From Firmicutes bacterium UBA4795 (GTDB lineage: Bacteria; Bacillota; Desulfotomaculia; Desulfotomaculales; Nap2-2B), in the NCBI GenBank assembly GCA_002402825.1, contig DHGP01000004.1, positions 23,077-87,076 on the forward strand: 64,000 nucleotides of DNA, read 5' to 3'. A model generated the notes under the pieces. That model had not been told where the DNA came from and did not search any database. It was given only the letters and a program-made list of their open reading frames with translations. Shown here in pieces: positions 50,023 to 58,573 of this stretch. Each line of letters begins with the position of its first letter. Positions within the stretch are counted from its first letter, which is position 1. The translations under genes were made by a program, and so were the position numbers.

Positions 50023-50580
50023 CTAAGCCCGCTTGATGTATTCTCCCGTACGGGTGTCAATTTGCAGCACATCTCCCACGTTAATAAAAAGAGGAACCTG
50101 TACTACCGCCCCGGTTTCTAAAGTGGCCGGCTTGGTTCCCCCGGCTACCGTATCTCCTTTAACTCCCGGGGTTGTTTCTATGACTTTTAACTCTACAGAA
50201 TTAGGAAGGTCTGCTCCAATGGATTTTCCTTGAAACAAAAGGAGAGTAATGGTCATATTTTCTTTTAAAAATTTTACCCCTTCTCCTAATTGTTCAGCGG
50301 TTAAAGCTATCTGGTCATAATTTTCCAGGTCCATAAAATTATAATTAACTCCGTCATAATAAAGGTATTGTATCTCCCGTCTTTCCACGCGTGCCCGCGG
50401 CACTTTTTCGCCGGCGTTAAAGGTTTTTTCTATCACCGCTCCGGTACGTAAATTTTTAAGTTTAGAGCGTACAAAAGCCGCCCCTTTTCCTGGTTTTACG
50501 TGTTGAAAATCAATTACCTGATAAGCATCGTTATCCACTTCAATAGTTAACCCGGTTCGAAAATCATTAGTTGAAATCAA
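50023..50580 (-). CDS. efp: Translation elongation factor P
   Basis: EF-P helps the ribosome pass polyproline stretches. From TTG 50580 the product is 185 aa, exactly the family length, starting ISTNDFRTG. Lys32 is at the tip of the loop VKPGKGAAFVR, and the ends GDTVAGGTKPATLETG and VQVPLFINVGD are typical. The frame is open to 50643, but those codons belong to the peptidase. TTG overlaps the peptidase stop codon (TTGA) and has GGGGGGA upstream, so translation is coupled. Confidence 0.95.
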   Translation of the reverse strand: MISTNDFRTGLTIEVDNDAYQVIDFQHVKPGKGAAFVRSKLKNLRTGAVIEKTFNAGEKVPRARVERREIQYLYYDGVNYNFMDLENYDQIALTAEQLGEGVKFLKENMTITLLLFQGKSIGADLPNSVELKVIETTPGVKGDTVAGGTKPATLETGAVVQVPLFINVGDVLQIDTRTGEYIKRA

Positions 50581-51665
50581 TTGAATCGTCCCCCCCCACA
50601 AATTATTAAAGTCTCTTTTGGGGCCAGGGTAAGAAGGCGGCAACCCTCTTCTTCCACTAAAACCATATCCTCAATTCGAACCCCACCCCAGTCAGGAAGA
50701 TAAATGCCTGGTTCTACGGTAACTACCATCCCTGGTTTTAAAATAGTTTCATTATCTTTGGCCAGGGCCGGGCTTTCGTGCACCGCCAGTCCTACCCCAT
50801 GACCCGTGCTATGGCCAAAGTTTCCCCCCCAGCCGTGCGCTTCAATTACCTGGCGCACTTCTCCATCTACTTCTTTGGCCTTAATCCCGCTTTTAAGGGA
50901 TAAAAGACCAGTTTTTTGGGCTTTTAAGACTAACTGATAGATTTCTTTTTGCCGGGCCGTTGGCTCCCCTAAAACTACCGTGCGGGTAAAATCAGCGTAA
51001 TAGCCGTTATAGCCGCAGCCAAAATCAATTACTACCAGGTCCCCTTCGTTTAACGGTTTATCAGTGGCTGTACCGTGCGGGCGAGCGCTATTTGGGCCGG
51101 AAGCAACAATAAGCTCAAAACCAGGGGCGCTGCCCCCGGCAGAGCGCATAAAAAATTCTAAGGCTAAGGAAATTTCTTTTTCTGTTTTTCCCACCTGAAG
51201 GTAGTTTAAAATATAGTTAAAGGCCTGGGTGGTCAGCGCGGCGGCCTTTTTTAAAGCCTTAATCTCAGCTTCATCTTTTACCTCTCTTAATTCTTCAATA
51301 AATTCCGAAAGAGGAGTTAGGGTCCGTCCGGCCAGTTTATTTTGTAAGTCTATAAACTGCTGGTAAGTCAAAAAGTCTCCTTCGCAGCCCAAAACATTAA
51401 CTTTAATTTCCGCCAACAATTCGTGCAAAGCGCTAAACAAAGATTCTTTTACCTGGACAACCTGCCAGTCCGGGCATTCTGCCCTAACCTGGATAAGGTA
51501 ACGAAAATCAGTTAAAAAGTATTTTTCCTTTTCGGTAATAACTAAAGCGCCGCTTGAACCAGTAAACCCGCTTAAATATCTTCTATTTTCCGGACGCGTA
51601 ATTAATACGGCCTCTATATGGTGCAGCTTTAATTTTTCCTGAACCCGGGTGCATCTAGCGTTCAT
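50577..51665 (-). CDS. Xaa-Pro aminopeptidase / M24 peptidase
   Basis: A 362-aa metallopeptidase. The N-terminal creatinase-like domain (TRPENRRYLSGFTGSSGAL) is followed by the M24 pita-bread domain with metal ligands in VVIDFGCGYNGYYADFTRT, GHSTGHGVGLAVHE, VVTVEPGIYLPDWGG and RIEDMVLV. It removes N-terminal residues before proline. The aroQ-pepP-efp order is common in Clostridia. It overlaps aroQ and efp by 4 nt each. Confidence 0.93.
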   Translation of the reverse strand: MNARCTRVQEKLKLHHIEAVLITRPENRRYLSGFTGSSGALVITEKEKYFLTDFRYLIQVRAECPDWQVVQVKESLFSALHELLAEIKVNVLGCEGDFLTYQQFIDLQNKLAGRTLTPLSEFIEELREVKDEAEIKALKKAAALTTQAFNYILNYLQVGKTEKEISLALEFFMRSAGGSAPGFELIVASGPNSARPHGTATDKPLNEGDLVVIDFGCGYNGYYADFTRTVVLGEPTARQKEIYQLVLKAQKTGLLSLKSGIKAKEVDGEVRQVIEAHGWGGNFGHSTGHGVGLAVHESPALAKDNETILKPGMVVTVEPGIYLPDWGGVRIEDMVLVEEEGCRLLTLAPKETLIICGGGRFN

Positions 51666-52117
51666 TTTTTCTCCCCTTGTTCTTGTTCTCCAACCAGCGC
51701 AACTGCCGCTCTTAAAGCCAGTAAATAACTTGTTTTTCCCAAACCGCTAATTTGACCAACCGCGACCGGAGCAATAACGGAGTGCTGCCGGAACTCTTCC
51801 CGGCGGTAAATATTTGACAGGTGAACTTCAATAACCGGCAGCGGAATGGCAGCTACTGCATCCCGTAAAGCCAGACTGTAATGAGTAAAGGCTCCCGGGT
51901 TAAATATTACCGCCGAAAATTCACCAGACGCCTGATGAAGCTGATCAATTAAATCTCCTTCATAATTTGATTGTTTACAAACTACTTCTACACCAAGCTC
52001 ACGCGCCAGGGTGAATAGTGAGGCATTAATTTCCGCCAGGGTTAGTTTACCGTATATGCCGGGCTCGCGCCCGCCTAAAAGGTTTAAGTTAGGCCCGTGT
52101 AAAACCAGTACCTTCAT
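51662..52117 (-). CDS. aroQ: 3-dehydroquinate dehydratase, type II
   Basis: A 151-aa enzyme of the shikimate pathway. The start LVLHGPNLNLLGGREPGIYG holds the catalytic Tyr and Arg region; FNPGAFTHYSLALRD, EVHLSNIYRREEFRQHS and GLGKTSYLLAL are conserved. It overlaps both neighbours by 4 nt (ATGA type), indicating an operon. Confidence 0.96.
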   Translation of the reverse strand: MKVLVLHGPNLNLLGGREPGIYGKLTLAEINASLFTLARELGVEVVCKQSNYEGDLIDQLHQASGEFSAVIFNPGAFTHYSLALRDAVAAIPLPVIEVHLSNIYRREEFRQHSVIAPVAVGQISGLGKTSYLLALRAAVALVGEQEQGEKK

Positions 52118-53457
52118 AGGCCGCTAACCACCATCTCACATACTCTAATGGTTGGCGCGCCGCGGCTGCCTAAGAAAGTTAAATCATTTCCTATCCCGTC
52201 TATTTTGTTAAAAAATTCTAATATATTCCCGGCAATAGTTATTCCCCTTACGGGTTGGGTTAACCGGCCGTGTTCAATAAGAATTCCTGTGGCGCCGACG
52301 GAAAAGTCTCCTGAAATAGGATTTGCCGTATGCATGCCGATAACTTCGGTTACCAATAAGCCGCTGGAAATATTTTTAACCAGTTCGGCTGGTGAAAATT
52401 GACCGCTTTGTATAAAAAAATTCGTGGTTCCTACTTCCGGCGTACCTTTAAAAGTGGACCGTATTCCGTTGCCCGTAGAAGTTGCTCCTGCTTTAGCTGC
52501 CGTATAGGTATTGTGCAAAAACCCCTGCAAAACGCCATTTTGAATTAATATGGTGCGTTGACTAGGAACGCCTTCCCCGTCAAAAGGACATGAAGCAAGA
52601 CCATCAGGTAAAGTACCATCATCAATAATGGTTACTTCTTGAGCGGCTACCCTTTGATTTATTTTAGCTGTTAGCAAGGAGCGTTTTTTCTGGACTGCCT
52701 CGGCAGAAAGAGAAGCGCCTAGTAAACCTAAAAAACCAATGGCTACGTAAGGCTCTAAAACCACCGCCACTTTTCGGGTAGAAATAGGTTTAGCGCCTAA
52801 TAGTCTTAAGGCTCGTTGACTGGCCTCTTCTCCTACTTTTCGAATGTTTAAATCTTTGTAACGCAAGCGGTAATCAAGAGCAAAACCAGTTTGACTATCC
52901 TCCGCATCTTGTGCTATTACGGCTATAAAAAGACCACAAGAGGCGCTTTGGCAAGCTGCTGCCACCCCTAAACTGTTTATTAGAAGTGTCTCTGATTCTT
53001 CATCCTGGTAGGTAGAGCTTTCTATAATTTTGATGCGCGCATCATAAGCCTGGGCTATTTTTTCCATGCGCCGGGCGAGCTCAACTTTTTCTTCTACCGG
53101 AGTTTTACGAATTTCCGGATCATATAAATCTAAAGAAGGGTAAACTGAAACCTTACCAGGAAGAATGTTATTTAAATCAGCACTAGTCTGGCTTGCGTTA
53201 GCGACGGCCTCACGCGTCAGTTCACGCAATATTTCCGGAGTTAGCTCAGTGCAAAAAGCAAACCCGGTGCGCCCGGCCGTAAAAACCCTTAACCCTAAAC
53301 CTTTATCCCGGGCCAGCTTTATAGTTTCAATTTTATCATTTCTAACTTCAATGGTAAGTTCAGAAGCCTCATTAAGGTATACTTCAGCTTCTTTCGCCCC
53401 GGCCTTTTTTGCTTCTTCCAGGGTAAACTCACCCACTTTTAACAAGGAAGCGTTCAT
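52114..53457 (-). CDS. PmbA/TldE-like metallopeptidase subunit
   Basis: A 447-aa member of the TldD/PmbA family. Conserved elements are KIETIKLARDKGLGLRVF, GEGVPSQRTILIQNGVLQGFLHN (split here), STGNGIRSTF and the C-terminal GDFSVGATGILIEHG and TIAGNILEF. PmbA-type members lack the HExxxH zinc motif found in TldD, and I see none here, so it is TldE/PmbA-like. A TldD partner is not in the window. Family roles include processing of peptides such as microcin B17. Confidence 0.88.
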   Translation of the reverse strand: MNASLLKVGEFTLEEAKKAGAKEAEVYLNEASELTIEVRNDKIETIKLARDKGLGLRVFTAGRTGFAFCTELTPEILRELTREAVANASQTSADLNNILPGKVSVYPSLDLYDPEIRKTPVEEKVELARRMEKIAQAYDARIKIIESSTYQDEESETLLINSLGVAAACQSASCGLFIAVIAQDAEDSQTGFALDYRLRYKDLNIRKVGEEASQRALRLLGAKPISTRKVAVVLEPYVAIGFLGLLGASLSAEAVQKKRSLLTAKINQRVAAQEVTIIDDGTLPDGLASCPFDGEGVPSQRTILIQNGVLQGFLHNTYTAAKAGATSTGNGIRSTFKGTPEVGTTNFFIQSGQFSPAELVKNISSGLLVTEVIGMHTANPISGDFSVGATGILIEHGRLTQPVRGITIAGNILEFFNKIDGIGNDLTFLGSRGAPTIRVCEMVVSGL

Positions 53458-53497
53458 TATAGATTGCTCCTTCCTATTAACGTTAGTTAATTTATCT

Positions 53498-54079
53498 TTA
53501 GTTAATTTGTCTAATTTTTTCTTTGTGCTCCTTTAAATAGTTTTCGTATTGGGCGTTAATTTGGTTTTGTATTTTATGCCATTCCTGCAAAAATTCAGGT
53601 TGTTTTTCTATATCAATTTTCACTTTTGTTCCTAATTGTTGCTCCAAACGAGCTTTAGCAGCCTTGAAGTGCCTGGACATTTTTTCTTTTAAACTTTGGT
53701 AATTTTGATTTATGGCCTTTAAGTAATAATCAAATAAATACTCCATTTCCCCAAATACCTGGTTTACGGCCCTTTTATCTCGTTTAAGCGCCAGGATTCC
53801 TTCAAAAGCCCGCTTGTTATTTTCTTTGGCGGCTTCATTTTCCGGCAGACGGATATTGCTTAAAAAAGTCTCTTCAGCTCCGGTTCTTAAATGTTTTTGT
53901 ACTTTAACCTCGTATTTTTTAAACTCTTCCTCTAAATTAAAGCTTTTATCCCGCATATATTGACTTGCAGCTTGGCTTCCTTTAGGAGCATATTCTATTG
54001 CCTCCAGTTGTTCCGGTGATACCGTAATTTTTTCCGCGCGTTCCAGGGCTTTTTCGTAAGCACTTTTTATTTTCTCCAC
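53498..54079 (-). CDS. Coiled-coil protein of unknown function, copy 2
   Basis: A 193-aa charged helical protein, GTG start, similar in length and pattern to the product of 32082-32657 (IKSAYEKALERAEKITVSPEQ; LEEEFKKYEVKVQKHL; FLQEWHKIQNQI near the end). No membrane helix or catalytic motif. Both copies are inside minus-strand metabolic operons. A good AAAGGAGG is about 13 nt upstream of the GTG, so the start could be a few codons off. Confidence 0.7.
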   Translation of the reverse strand: MEKIKSAYEKALERAEKITVSPEQLEAIEYAPKGSQAASQYMRDKSFNLEEEFKKYEVKVQKHLRTGAEETFLSNIRLPENEAAKENNKRAFEGILALKRDKRAVNQVFGEMEYLFDYYLKAINQNYQSLKEKMSRHFKAAKARLEQQLGTKVKIDIEKQPEFLQEWHKIQNQINAQYENYLKEHKEKIRQIN

Positions 54080-54128
54080 CCTTTAATTAAAACCTCCTTT
54101 TGAGATGACAATTACAAAACATTATCCT

Positions 54129-54184
54129 GGGGCAGGCTAGAAGCCTGCCCTACCGAAGCCTGCCCTACCGAAGCCTGCCCTACC
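54129..54184. repeat. CAGGCTTCTAGCCTG palindrome with three tandem 15-mers at the polX stop
   Basis: GCAGGCTAGAAGCCTGC is a palindrome; GAAGCCTGCCCTACC then occurs three times in tandem (54140-54154, 54155-54169, 54170-54184). The last copy supplies the stop codon TAG of polX (GGTAG on the minus strand). Confidence 0.85.
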
Positions 54185-55895
54185 ACTGTTTAGCTAAAAA
54201 AGCGGTTAAATCACGATAGCTAAGGGTATTAAGCACGTCTTTTGCCTCTAGCCAGCCTCTTCTGGCCGTACGTAAGCCTAATTGAAGAAATTCCATTTGT
54301 TCTACGGCGTGGGCATCAGTGCCAATACCCAGCTTAACCCCGTACCCGGCAGCCGCCCGCGAAGCACGGTCATTAAGGTCAAGCCTTTTATAATAAGCGT
54401 TAATTTCCAGAACTTTTTTTGCGCGAGCGCAAGCTTGGCATAAGAGTTCTAAATTTATAGGGTAAGGTTCCCGTTCCCCTAAAAGTCTTCCCGTAGGATG
54501 GGCAATAATATGGACGTATGGATGATTAATTGCGGACAGAAGCCGCTTTGTCTGGGTAGCTTCATCTTGTTTGAACCCAGTATGGATAGCGGCAATTACC
54601 AGGTCAAGTTCCTTTAATATTTCATCCGGATAATCAAGATTCCCGTCAAGGTTAATATCTACTTCGGCCCCGCATAAAAGTTTTACGTCCTGGTTTTTTT
54701 GGTTAAAAGTCTTGATTTGAGCTATTTTTTCCTTCAGGGCAGTTATTTCTACCCCCCTGGCTATTCTTAGCGACGGAGAATGATCGCAAATGACCACCCA
54801 TTCCAGCCCCATTTGCCGTGCCTTGGCCGCAATTTCCGCCACAGTATTGGCCCCGTCACTATATCTTGAATGGACGTGTAAATCTCCTTTAATATCTTCC
54901 GGGCTGATTAGCCGGGGTAGTTTTCCTGCCGCGGCGGCTTCAATTTCACCCCAGTCCTCACGTAATTCAGGCGGAATAAAAGGCAGGCCAACGGCGGCAA
55001 AAATCTCTTCCTCCGTTGCTCCCCCAAGCAGCCTTTCTCCCTTAAAGATACCGTATTCATTAATTTTTAAACCCATTTGGCTGGCTAACTCCCTAATCCG
55101 GATATTGTGAGCCTTAGAACCCGTAAAATAACAAAGGGCTGCGCCATAGCTTTCTTTCTCTACTACCCGCAAGTCATATTGGAGACCTTCCTTGGTGCGT
55201 ATTGTTGTTTTTGTTGGCCCGCTTACCAATACTTCGGCCACGATAGGCAACCTGGTATAAAATGACATCACTTCTTCGGGATAGGGAGAAGAAACTAAAA
55301 GGTCAATATCCTTAACCGTTTCCTTCCATCTTCTGGTGCTGCCCGCCAGGCTAATTCTTTCTACCGGGGCTTCCTGACTTAATACTTTAACGATATTTAA
55401 AGCCTGAGGCAAAACGCTGCCTAAAGGGAAACGTGCCCTTCCTTTCCTTAATAAAGCAATTCCTTTTAAAATATTTTCCTCTGTTTTGGCTTTAATCCCC
55501 GGCAAATTTCGCAACTTTTGATCCTGGGCCAGTCGTTCCAGTTCCTCTATGCCTGTTACCCCCAGTTTTTCGTATAACACTTTAGCGGTGCGCGGCCCAA
55601 CCCCTGGAATGTTTAAAAATTCAACCAAACCTGGCGGTATTTCTTTTTTTAATTCCTCGTACTTTTTTAAAGTGCCGGTAGTTAAAACCTCGTTAATTTT
55701 TTGGGCCAGGTCTTTGCCAATTCCCGGTATAGCGGTTAAATCGCCGCGTTGGGCAATTAAGGCAATATCCTCCGTTAAATTTTCCACACTTTGGGCTGCT
55801 TTTTGGTAAGCCCGGACCCGGAAAGGGCTTTCGTTTTTTATTTCCAGGATATTAGCAATACCTTTAAAAATAGCGGCTATTTCATAATTTTTCAT
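54180..55895 (-). CDS. polX: DNA polymerase/3'-5' exonuclease PolX
   Basis: A 571-aa repair polymerase. HhH motifs lie in the first 130 residues (LTAIPGIGKDLAQKI and LNIPGVGPRTAKVLYEKLG), the X-family palm at about 175-250 with GSTRRWKETVKDIDLL (the DxD metal pair), and a PHP nuclease from about 335 with DLHVHSRYSDGANT, VICDHSPSLRIARG and IGTDAHAVEQ. Length is normal. It overlaps mtaD by 4 nt. Confidence 0.95.
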   Translation of the reverse strand: MKNYEIAAIFKGIANILEIKNESPFRVRAYQKAAQSVENLTEDIALIAQRGDLTAIPGIGKDLAQKINEVLTTGTLKKYEELKKEIPPGLVEFLNIPGVGPRTAKVLYEKLGVTGIEELERLAQDQKLRNLPGIKAKTEENILKGIALLRKGRARFPLGSVLPQALNIVKVLSQEAPVERISLAGSTRRWKETVKDIDLLVSSPYPEEVMSFYTRLPIVAEVLVSGPTKTTIRTKEGLQYDLRVVEKESYGAALCYFTGSKAHNIRIRELASQMGLKINEYGIFKGERLLGGATEEEIFAAVGLPFIPPELREDWGEIEAAAAGKLPRLISPEDIKGDLHVHSRYSDGANTVAEIAAKARQMGLEWVVICDHSPSLRIARGVEITALKEKIAQIKTFNQKNQDVKLLCGAEVDINLDGNLDYPDEILKELDLVIAAIHTGFKQDEATQTKRLLSAINHPYVHIIAHPTGRLLGEREPYPINLELLCQACARAKKVLEINAYYKRLDLNDRASRAAAGYGVKLGIGTDAHAVEQMEFLQLGLRTARRGWLEAKDVLNTLSYRDLTAFLAKQW

Positions 55896-57205
55896 TTTGC
55901 ATTTTTTATTAGCCTTACGGCGCGTTTTTGGGTTTCAAAAAGTATTTCTTCTTCGTCAACGGTTAAAACCTGCTTGTTTTCCATTATAAGCTGACCATCT
56001 ATAATTACTGTTTCTACATCTGACCCTTGGGCCGCGTAAATCAGGTGGGCAAACAGGTCGTGATGAGGATAAAGGTGAGGTTTTTGCAGGTTGACTAAAA
56101 TTATATCCGCTTTATACCCCTTTTTCAAAAGACCAATTTCTCTGCCCAGCCCTAATACTTCTGCTCCGTTAACCGTTGCCAGGGTAAGAACTTGATAGGC
56201 CGGCAGAGCCGTAGGGTCATTATTAGCTACTTTTTGTAAGAGCGCTGCGCTATGCATTTCTTCCCACATGTTCTGGTTGTTATTACTGGCTGCACCATCA
56301 GTTCCCAAGCTAACCAAACAACCGGCGGTTAACATTTTTTTAACCGGGGCTATCCCACTGGCCAGCTTCATGTTACTTTCCGGATTATGAACTACCCCAA
56401 CTCTTTTCGCGGCTAAGACGGCAATATCTTCTTCGCTCAGGTGAACGCAATGGGCGGCTGCAACTGGAACCTCAAACATTTTTATTTCTTCCATAAGCTG
56501 AACCGGCGTTGTCCCGTAATCCCGCTTAATATCCTCTATTTCCTGAGCTGTTTCCGCCAAATGAATATGAATCCCCACTTTTAATTTTTGAGCCAGTTTA
56601 ATTACTTTTTTTAAAAAGTCAGGCGAACAGGTATAAGGAGCATGGGGACCCAACATTACCGTAATCCGGTTATGGGCCGCTCCGTGCCATTTATTGGCAA
56701 AGCGTTGGCTTAAAGTTAAGCCTACGGTAGAACTGGGAGGTGACTCAATTAATCCCCAGGATAAGCTGGCGCGCATCCCTATTTTTTCTACGGCTTGAGC
56801 TACCTGGTTCATATGAAAATACATATCGGCAAAAGTAGTTGTTCCTGATTTTATCATCTCCAAGCAGCATAACAATGTTCCCCAGTATATATCATCTTTA
56901 GTAAGTTTAGCTTCCAAGGGCCAAATCTTTTCTTTCAGCCACTCCATTAAAGGCAGGTCATCCGCGTAACCCCGGAAAAGGGTCATGGCTGCGTGCGTAT
57001 GAGCATTTACCAGGCCGGGAAGAACCGCCATTCCGGCCGCGTTAATTTCTTTGTCCGGCTTAAAGTCTGCGGGGGTGGTACCGGCAGGGCCTACATGGGT
57101 AATCCAGGGTCCGGTAACGGCAACTTCCCCGTTTTCAATTACTCCCTCACTCCCCTCCCTTTCCATGGTAACTACCGTACCATCCCGTATTAATATTTTA
57201 GCCAT
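55892..57205 (-). CDS. mtaD: 5-methylthioadenosine/SAH/5'-deoxyadenosine deaminase
   Basis: A 437-aa amidohydrolase of the MtaD/DadD group. Metal residues are in VNAHTHAAMTLFRGYADD, IHLAETAQE, AAHCVHLSEEDI and SLGTDGAASNNNQNM. It deaminates adenosine-type nucleosides with altered 5' groups. In this operon it sits with two aldolases and a dehydrogenase, which favours a role in salvage of 5'-deoxyadenosine or methylthioadenosine. Overlaps polX by 4 nt. Confidence 0.92.
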   Translation of the reverse strand: MAKILIRDGTVVTMEREGSEGVIENGEVAVTGPWITHVGPAGTTPADFKPDKEINAAGMAVLPGLVNAHTHAAMTLFRGYADDLPLMEWLKEKIWPLEAKLTKDDIYWGTLLCCLEMIKSGTTTFADMYFHMNQVAQAVEKIGMRASLSWGLIESPPSSTVGLTLSQRFANKWHGAAHNRITVMLGPHAPYTCSPDFLKKVIKLAQKLKVGIHIHLAETAQEIEDIKRDYGTTPVQLMEEIKMFEVPVAAAHCVHLSEEDIAVLAAKRVGVVHNPESNMKLASGIAPVKKMLTAGCLVSLGTDGAASNNNQNMWEEMHSAALLQKVANNDPTALPAYQVLTLATVNGAEVLGLGREIGLLKKGYKADIILVNLQKPHLYPHHDLFAHLIYAAQGSDVETVIIDGQLIMENKQVLTVDEEEILFETQKRAVRLIKNAK

Positions 57206-57239
57206 TAAATTTCCCCCGTAAAATTATAATTTATTACGA

Positions 57240-57304
57240 AAACAGGCTAGAAGCCTGTTCTGTCAACCTGCTCTACCACGAACAGGCTAGAAGCCTGTTC
57301 TACC
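57240..57304. repeat. Two CAGGCTTCTAGCCTG palindromes at the Zn-dehydrogenase stop
   Basis: GAACAGGCTAGAAGCCTGTTC occurs at 57240-57260 and again at 57280-57300, joined by TGTCAACCTGCTCTACCAC (approximately). The downstream edge CTACC gives the TAG stop of the dehydrogenase gene. Same family as 54129-54184. Confidence 0.85.
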
Positions 57305-58391
57305 TTTGGCATTCAATAATAACTTTCATGGAATGTTTGGCTTCAGTAACCAGCTTAAAGCCAAGCTCTGTTTCAGCTAAACCCAAACGGTGGGTAATGA
57401 GGCCTTTAACCTGAACATTACCGGCCCGGATTAATTCTAAAGCAGTAACGTAATCGGCAGGACTACCCGCATAAGAGGTAGTTATGGTTACCCCCTTCCA
57501 AAAAAGTTCATTTACCGGCAATGATATGGTCGTTTCTGGGTTTGACGGGGCAAAAAGAAGAATTGTGCCCCCTTGTTCTACTGTTGATAAAGCCTGGTTT
57601 ATAGCGCCTTCCGCCCCGGTGCAAATAATAACTAAATCAGCCAGGCGCCCCTGATTAACCTGGCGTATATATGGCGGTAAATCTTGGTCAGCTTGAATGG
57701 TAAAATCAGCTCCTGAAGACCGCGCCATGTTTAAACGGTAATCTATTAGATCAGTGGCCATTATACATCCTGCCCCCAAGGCCCGGGCCAGCTTAATATG
57801 AATTTGCCCGGCCATGCCACTACCTATAACCAAAACACTGTTTCCTGGTTGCAGGCGGGCCAGTCTTTGACCGCGTAAGACACAGGCTAACGGTTCAACA
57901 AAAGTTGCCTCTTCAAAGGAGATTGAATCTGGTAGTAAAAATACCCCCCGGTCTACGTTAATAGCCGGCACGCGGACATATTCAGCAAAGCCACCCGGAT
58001 CAAGTTTTGTTTGACGCAAGGTCTGGCAAGCTGTATGTTGGTTATTTAAGCAGTAGTAACAAGTATTGCAAGGAACATGGTGGGCTATTACGACCCGGTC
58101 TCCTTCTTTAAACCGGCATTCTCGAAGTTCGAGGTTTGAGGTTCGAGGTTCGAATCTCGAATTTCCAACTTCGAACCTCGAGTTTGCTCCTTCTCCTACC
58201 GCCGCAATTTCACCGGCAATTTCATGACCCAATACCAGAGGTGCTTTAGGGCGGCGGTACCATTCCATTACGTCACTGCCGCAAATGCCACTGGCTTCCA
58301 GGCGTACCAGTAATTCTCCCGGTCTAATTTCTGGTACGGGCATTTCCTCAATCCGCACATCCTGGTTATGGTAATACATGGCTACCCGCAC
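57300..58391 (-). CDS. Zinc-dependent alcohol/polyol dehydrogenase with in-frame repeat insertion
   Basis: A 363-aa MDR dehydrogenase. Catalytic zinc: SGICGSDVMEWY and LVLGHEIAGEI; structural zinc: PCNTCYYCLNNQHTAC; NAD fold: SVLVIGSGMAGQIHIKLA. Between GEIAAVGEG and RFKEGDRVVIAHH there are about 23 extra residues (ANSRFEVGNSRFEPRT, SNLELREC) encoded by a TCGAGGTTCGAA repeat. They would enlarge a loop of the catalytic domain near the zinc site. Family substrates include threonine, sorbitol and short aldehydes; here reduction of an aldolase product is possible. Confidence 0.9.
   Translation of the reverse strand: MRVAMYYHNQDVRIEEMPVPEIRPGELLVRLEASGICGSDVMEWYRRPKAPLVLGHEIAGEIAAVGEGANSRFEVGNSRFEPRTSNLELRECRFKEGDRVVIAHHVPCNTCYYCLNNQHTACQTLRQTKLDPGGFAEYVRVPAINVDRGVFLLPDSISFEEATFVEPLACVLRGQRLARLQPGNSVLVIGSGMAGQIHIKLARALGAGCIMATDLIDYRLNMARSSGADFTIQADQDLPPYIRQVNQGRLADLVIICTGAEGAINQALSTVEQGGTILLFAPSNPETTISLPVNELFWKGVTITTSYAGSPADYVTALELIRAGNVQVKGLITHRLGLAETELGFKLVTEAKHSMKVIIECQR
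58120..58187. repeat. TCGAGGTTCGAA repeat inserted in the coding sequence
   Basis: CTCGAAGTTCGAGGTTTGAG leads, GAGGTTCGAATCTCGAA follows, and AACTTCGAACCTCGAG ends it, forming an imperfect palindrome. Its length is a multiple of three in effect, as the dehydrogenase frame stays open. The same unit is at 25146-25235, where it is intergenic. Confidence 0.85.
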
Positions 58392-58440
58392 TTATAATCA
58401 CCACTCCTTTAACAACTAATAACTAACAACTATTTCGCTT

Positions 58441-58573
58441 AGTACTTGTAACTACTCAGGTTTATAGGGGCAAAGGCACAAAGGCACAAAGTTTTTTTGC
58501 CAGACTTGCAGATCTCTATACGTTTTCATTTCCCTTTGGACCTCTGTGCCTACCTGAATAGTTACTAGTACTT
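58441..58573. repeat. MITE-like imperfect inverted repeat between two genes
   Basis: The left end AGTACTTGTAACTACTCAGG and the complement of the right end AGTACTAGTAACTATTCAGG match in 18 of 20 positions. Inside lie GGCAAAGGCACAAAGGCAC and, inverted, GGACCTCTGTGCC. The right end supplies the TAG stop of the aldolase gene. No transposase gene is present. Confidence 0.75.
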
